A stretch of 9,070 nt of DNA, taken from positions 1 through 9,070 of the forward strand of contig URYF01000064.1 of NCBI GenBank assembly GCA_900551965.1. Direction: 5' to 3'. Both the position numbers and the translations under genes were made by a program. A model generated the notes under the pieces. That model made no database searches, had not been told where the DNA came from, and saw only the letters and a list, made by a program, of their open reading frames with translations. Source of the DNA: an uncultured bacterium (lineage in GTDB: Bacteria; Cyanobacteriota; Vampirovibrionia; Gastranaerophilales; Gastranaerophilaceae). Of the stretch, positions 7,053-9,070 are shown in pieces. How positions within the stretch are numbered: position 1 is the first letter of the stretch; the number at the start of each line of letters is the position of its first letter.

Positions 7053-7170
7053 GCTTGAAGTATAGTAAGTAAAATATCCGAAATATTTTAAAATAGCGAA
7101 ACCTCAAGTGTAGACAAGGTTTAAGGACTTTGTTAAAAGTAGTACATAGAAAAAAGAAAAAGGAATGCAA
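7053..7170 (+). promoter_or_regulatory. Structured mRNA leader of the S10 operon
   Basis: The transcribed leader can form AAAATAT/ATATTTT (7071-7077 with 7083-7089, 5-nt loop). Two mutually exclusive helices follow: AAACCT with AGGTTT (7099-7104 and 7117-7122), or ACAAGG with CTTTGT (7114-7119 and 7128-7133). Such a choice is what a regulated leader would show. Ribosomal protein operons are often controlled by one of their own products binding the leader, but no known class is recognised here. Parts of this segment recur in the rplC-rplD spacer. Confidence 0.35.
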
Positions 7171-7488
7171 ATGGCAAGTAGCACTAAGAAAAACAGAATC
7201 AGAGTTTGTTTAAAAGCTTATGATCACAAACTAATTGATGTATCTGCTGAAAAAATCGTAGAAACAGCAAAAAGAACAGACGCTAAAGTAGCTGGCCCTA
7301 TTCCTTTACCTACAAAAAGACGTATATATTGTGTATTGCGTTCACCTCACGTAGATAAAAAATCTCGTGAACACTTCGAAATGAGAACACATAAACGCAT
7401 TATCGATATTTACGAACCAACTCAACAGACAATGGAAGAGTTACGTAGATTAGATTTACCGGCAGGTGTAGATATCGAAGCAAGATAG
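7171..7488 (+). CDS. rpsJ: 30S ribosomal protein S10
   Basis: S10 is a component of the 30S head, and in bacteria it also pairs with NusB in transcription antitermination. The 105-residue product has the full-length family form, including RIRVCLKAYDHK (9-20), the signature LRSPHVDKKSREHFEMRTHK (56-75), and the usual C-terminal LPAGVDIE (96-103). I place the start at 7171 and not at the in-frame ATG at 7165. The Shine-Dalgarno AAAAAGG ends at 7163, only one base before the upstream ATG but 7 nt before this one, and the resulting N-terminus matches the normal length. It is the first gene of the S10 operon. No fusA or tuf gene precedes it in this window, so the operon is separated from any str-type cluster. 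Confidence 0.96.
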   Translation: MASSTKKNRIRVCLKAYDHKLIDVSAEKIVETAKRTDAKVAGPIPLPTKRRIYCVLRSPHVDKKSREHFEMRTHKRIIDIYEPTQQTMEELRRLDLPAGVDIEAR

Positions 7489-7706
7489 TTGCCACGATTC
7501 CTGTCAATGAAAATTGAATAAGCATTATGCATAAGATAATGTGATCTACTACCGTCAATCTGGTTTATTTCGGATATCGGCGGAGAAGGTGAAAGTCCTT
7601 CAAAGGTAAAGAACAGCAAGTAAAAGTAGCGCTCGCAAGAGAAAATGCAAACTCGAAGGTTAATCCTCGTGATTATACCGTTACGAGCGAGCTAGAAAGG
7701 TAGAAT
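7489..7706 (+). promoter_or_regulatory. Long structured spacer between rpsJ and rplC
   Basis: This 218-nt gap holds no credible gene but many helices. TCAAT/ATTGA (7504-7508, 7513-7517) closes a GAAA tetraloop. CATTAT/ATAATG (7523-7528, 7536-7541) and GAAGG/CCTTC (7585-7589, 7597-7601) follow. CTC/GAG (7632-7634, 7639-7641) closes a GCAA tetraloop. CGAAGG/CCTCG (7654-7669) carries one bulged A. A long-range helix joins TAGC plus GCTCG (7627-7635) to CGAGC and GCTA (7684-7694). Three CTCG copies (7632, 7652, 7666) and two CGAG copies (7684, 7688) can exchange partners just before the rplC ribosome binding site (AAAGG, 7696-7700). This suggests a cis-regulatory RNA; the ligand is unknown. Confidence 0.45.
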
Positions 7707-8342
7707 ATGACACTAGGTGTAATAGGAAAAAAAGTTGGAATGACTCAAATCTTTGACGAACAAGGTTTGGCTATCCCTGTAACTGTTATCAAAGTTGATG
7801 AAACTGTAGTAACTCAGGTTAAAACAGTTGAAACTGACGGATACAATGCTATCCAGGTTGGTACTGTAGCAGCTAAAGAAAAACACTTGACAAAAGCTCA
7901 ATTAGGTCATTTCAAGAAAAATAACTTATCAAACTACAGACATCTTCAAGAATTCAGAATTGAAAATCCACAAGATTACAAAGTAGGCGATAAGGTTGAA
8001 CTTTCAGTATTAGAAAATGTTGAAAAAGTAGACGTAACCGGTAAATCAATAGGCAAAGGATTCCAAGGTACAGTAAAAAGACACAACTTCGGAAGAGGAC
8101 CTATGGGTCACGGTTCTAAAAACCACAGAGAACCGGGTTCAATCGGTGCAGGTACAACTCCTTCTCGTGTTATCAAAGGTAAGAAAATGGCTGGTAACAT
8201 GGGTAACGAAAGAGTTACTATTACTAAATTGAAGTTAGTTAAAGTTGATTCAGCTAACGGTTTAGTATTAGTAAAAGGATCAGTTCCTGGATGCGAAGGC
8301 AGATTGGTAACAATCGTTCCTACAAGAATCAAATGGAATTAG
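7707..8342 (+). CDS. rplC: 50S ribosomal protein L3
   Basis: L3 is one of the first proteins to bind 23S rRNA, near its 3' end, and its long central loop reaches towards the peptidyl transferase centre. The 211-residue product is full length. It starts with GVIGKKVGMTQIF (4-16) and contains the classic loop with GKGFQGTVKRHNFGRGPMGHG (116-136), SKNHREPGSIG (137-147) and KGKKMAGNMGNERVT (157-171). The residue methylated by PrmB in E. coli lies in GQNQTP; here that place reads GAGTTP, so that modification is not expected. AAAGG (7696-7700) is 6 nt before the start. Leucine codons are mostly TTA and TTG, consistent with a highly expressed gene in this genome. The spacers on both sides are unusually long. 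Confidence 0.97.
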   Translation: MTLGVIGKKVGMTQIFDEQGLAIPVTVIKVDETVVTQVKTVETDGYNAIQVGTVAAKEKHLTKAQLGHFKKNNLSNYRHLQEFRIENPQDYKVGDKVELSVLENVEKVDVTGKSIGKGFQGTVKRHNFGRGPMGHGSKNHREPGSIGAGTTPSRVIKGKKMAGNMGNERVTITKLKLVKVDSANGLVLVKGSVPGCEGRLVTIVPTRIKWN

Positions 8343-8478
8343 TTCATTTTTTCAAGTGAGGGGTAAACCTTCAAGACAAGGCAAAGTCTTAAAAACCGGC
8401 TGGTCTTGCCAAATAAAGCAAATGCAAGCGGTAAGCAGTCTTAAACGAAATGATATTAAACAATAAAGGAAAAACAAA
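8343..8478 (+). promoter_or_regulatory. Structured spacer between rplC and rplD
   Basis: This 136-nt gap contains alternative pairings. AAGAC (8373-8377) can pair with GTCTT (8386-8390), or CAAGAC (8372-8377) can pair with GTCTTG (8403-8408), and GGCAA (8380-8384) competes by pairing with TTGCC (8406-8410). A third GTCTT copy is at 8438-8442. A GAGGG/CCTTC hairpin (8358-8362, 8368-8372, one G-U pair) resembles GAAGG/CCTTC in the preceding spacer. The segment AAACCTTCAAGACAAGG (8365-8381) resembles 7099-7119 in the rpsJ leader. The rplD ribosome binding site AAAGGA (8465-8470) is left open by these helices. A regulatory or RNA-processing role is inference. Confidence 0.38.
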
Positions 8479-9070
8479 ATGTCAAAAGAAATATTAAGTA
8501 CAAATGGAGAAAAATTAGGCGAAATTACTTTAGAAAAAAGCGTTTTCGGTGTTGAACCTAATTTGCACGTAATGCACTTAGCATTAAGAAGACAATTAAA
8601 TAATGCACGTCAAGGTTCTGCTTGTGCAAAAACAAGAGCAGAAGTTCTGAATGCAAAAGGTGTTGCCGCATCGGCTGATAAGATAAAAGGCACAACACTT
8701 ATTGTTGAAAATGCAGAGAAACTCAACAGGGATGTGGTTGAAGAACTTAATCAGTTTATGGAAACCGATACAGCTTCAATGCTTGTTATTTTTACAGGTG
8801 AGGAATTTGCATTAAAAAGACTGTTTTATAATTGCGAAAGCCTCAGGGATAAATTTGATTACAAGCTGGAACTTAAGCACTATTCCGTTAATGAACTTGT
8901 TGACGTTGCAACGGAATATGCCAGAGTTAAAGGATATGCTATTGACGAAAGAGCGCTTTCAGGGTTATATATATCAATTGATGAACTTAATGGCGATGAT
9001 GAAGGTACAGAAATTGAAAAAGTCAAGAAGATAGTCGATTCCGCCATAATAAAGTGCGGCAAATCATCCA
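8479..9070 (+). CDS. rplD: rplD (L4) start joined in frame to an AAA+ fragment; runs off window
   Basis: The frame starts at a proper ribosome binding site (AAAGGA, 8 nt upstream) in the normal rplD position after rplC. It remains open to the window edge (197 codons). Residues 1-56 are ribosomal protein L4, including NNARQGSACAKTRAEV (41-56), which matches the conserved ARQGT...QKTRAEV of L4. The next expected block (KPWRQKGTGRAR and onwards), which binds 23S rRNA and lines the exit tunnel, is missing. Residues 57-197 instead match another protein, the C-terminal half of a degenerate AAA+ ATPase. The 7 leucines before residue 57 are TTA or TTG; of the 14 after it, 12 are CTN. L4 is essential in known bacteria, so a hybrid assembly or a rearrangement is likelier than a working fusion. 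Confidence 0.8.
   Translation, partial: MSKEILSTNGEKLGEITLEKSVFGVEPNLHVMHLALRRQLNNARQGSACAKTRAEVLNAKGVAASADKIKGTTLIVENAEKLNRDVVEELNQFMETDTASMLVIFTGEEFALKRLFYNCESLRDKFDYKLELKHYSVNELVDVATEYARVKGYAIDERALSGLYISIDELNGDDEGTEIEKVKKIVDSAIIKCGKSS
8647..9070 (+). other. Fragment of a degenerate CbxX/SpoVK-like AAA+ protein
   Basis: Residues 57-197 of the open frame lack a start of their own and a Walker A motif, so the segment begins inside a gene. Visible parts, in AAA+ order, are a Walker B-like LIVENA (74-79, where LFIDEA would be usual), EELNQFME (88-95), a sensor-1-like strand MLVIFTG (101-107), LRDKFD (122-127, where CbxX proteins have LRSRF), and the lid YSVNELVDVATEYARVKGYA (135-154) followed by DERALSGLY. 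The replaced Walker B acidic residues suggest a non-hydrolysing or structural ATPase relative. From memory, similar sequences occur in hypothetical proteins of gut Clostridia, which would suit a contig join between organisms, but this is not verified. It continues beyond the window. Confidence 0.6.

Noticed and set aside
7053..7170. Equivalent of the E. coli S10 leader bound by L4
   Set aside because: The hairpins seen do not reproduce the known gammaproteobacterial leader architecture, so only a generic structured leader is called.
7165..7170. Upstream in-frame ATG as the rpsJ start
   Set aside because: The Shine-Dalgarno GG ends at 7163, too close to this ATG. The ATG at 7171 has proper spacing and gives the usual S10 N-terminus.
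7565..7700. Possible remnant of a group II intron in the rpsJ-rplC spacer, suggested by GGTGAAAGTCC-like sequence
   Set aside because: No GUGYG 5' end, no recognisable domain V and no reverse-transcriptase remnant. The resemblance is a few bases only.
8108..8332. Minus-strand open frame of 74 codons inside rplC
   Set aside because: It is antisense to a highly conserved ribosomal protein gene, resembles no protein and has no ribosome binding site context. It is a by-product of rplC codon use.
1..9070. tRNA genes, CRISPR arrays, insertion sequences or attachment sites
   Set aside because: I saw no cloverleaf-like sequence, regularly spaced repeats, transposase or terminal inverted repeats anywhere in the window.

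Overview
This window is low-GC bacterial chromosome (roughly one third G+C by eye) and is mostly housekeeping. It holds a tRNA-modifying enzyme, an amino-acid biosynthesis enzyme, a phosphohexomutase and the first genes of the S10 ribosomal protein operon. Shine-Dalgarno sites and sigma70-type promoter boxes look ordinary. A host-associated lineage such as Gastranaerophilales/Melainabacteria, or another low-GC gut bacterium, would fit the gene styles. That is an impression, not something the sequence proves.

Layout. Positions 27-2000 (minus strand) hold two tandem paralogues of a probably exported or membrane-anchored protein with arginase-fold-like metal motifs (DHN, DTHSD, SIDxDY). A divergent promoter region separates them from miaB (2129-3454, plus). 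miaB is followed 18 bp later by a small multi-pass membrane protein of unknown function (3473-3856). A divergent pair of small DNA-binding proteins comes next: an XRE-type regulator (3864-4139, minus) and a stand-alone LuxR-type HTH protein (4202-4543, plus). A monofunctional but sequence-divergent prephenate dehydratase (4573-5439, minus) is divergent from a phosphoglucomutase/phosphomannomutase (5498-6874, plus), which ends in a clear intrinsic terminator.

From 7018 a strong promoter drives rpsJ (S10), rplC (L3) and the start of rplD (L4). The promoter-to-rpsJ leader and the two intergenic spacers (218 and 136 nt) are long for an S10 operon. They are rich in hairpins, alternative pairings and short motifs shared between them, so they are candidate ribosomal-protein regulatory RNAs.

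The most striking feature is at the right end. The L4 reading frame starts normally, reaches the conserved KTRAEV, and at about 8646 changes in frame into the C-terminal half of a degenerate CbxX-like AAA+ protein. The L4 rRNA-binding loop (KPWRQKGTGRAR region) is absent. Leucine codon use also switches at that point. The simplest reading is a false join in a metagenomic assembly, or possibly a real rearrangement. If it were a genuine gene it would be very unusual, so sequence to the right of about 8646 should not be assumed to belong next to the S10 operon.
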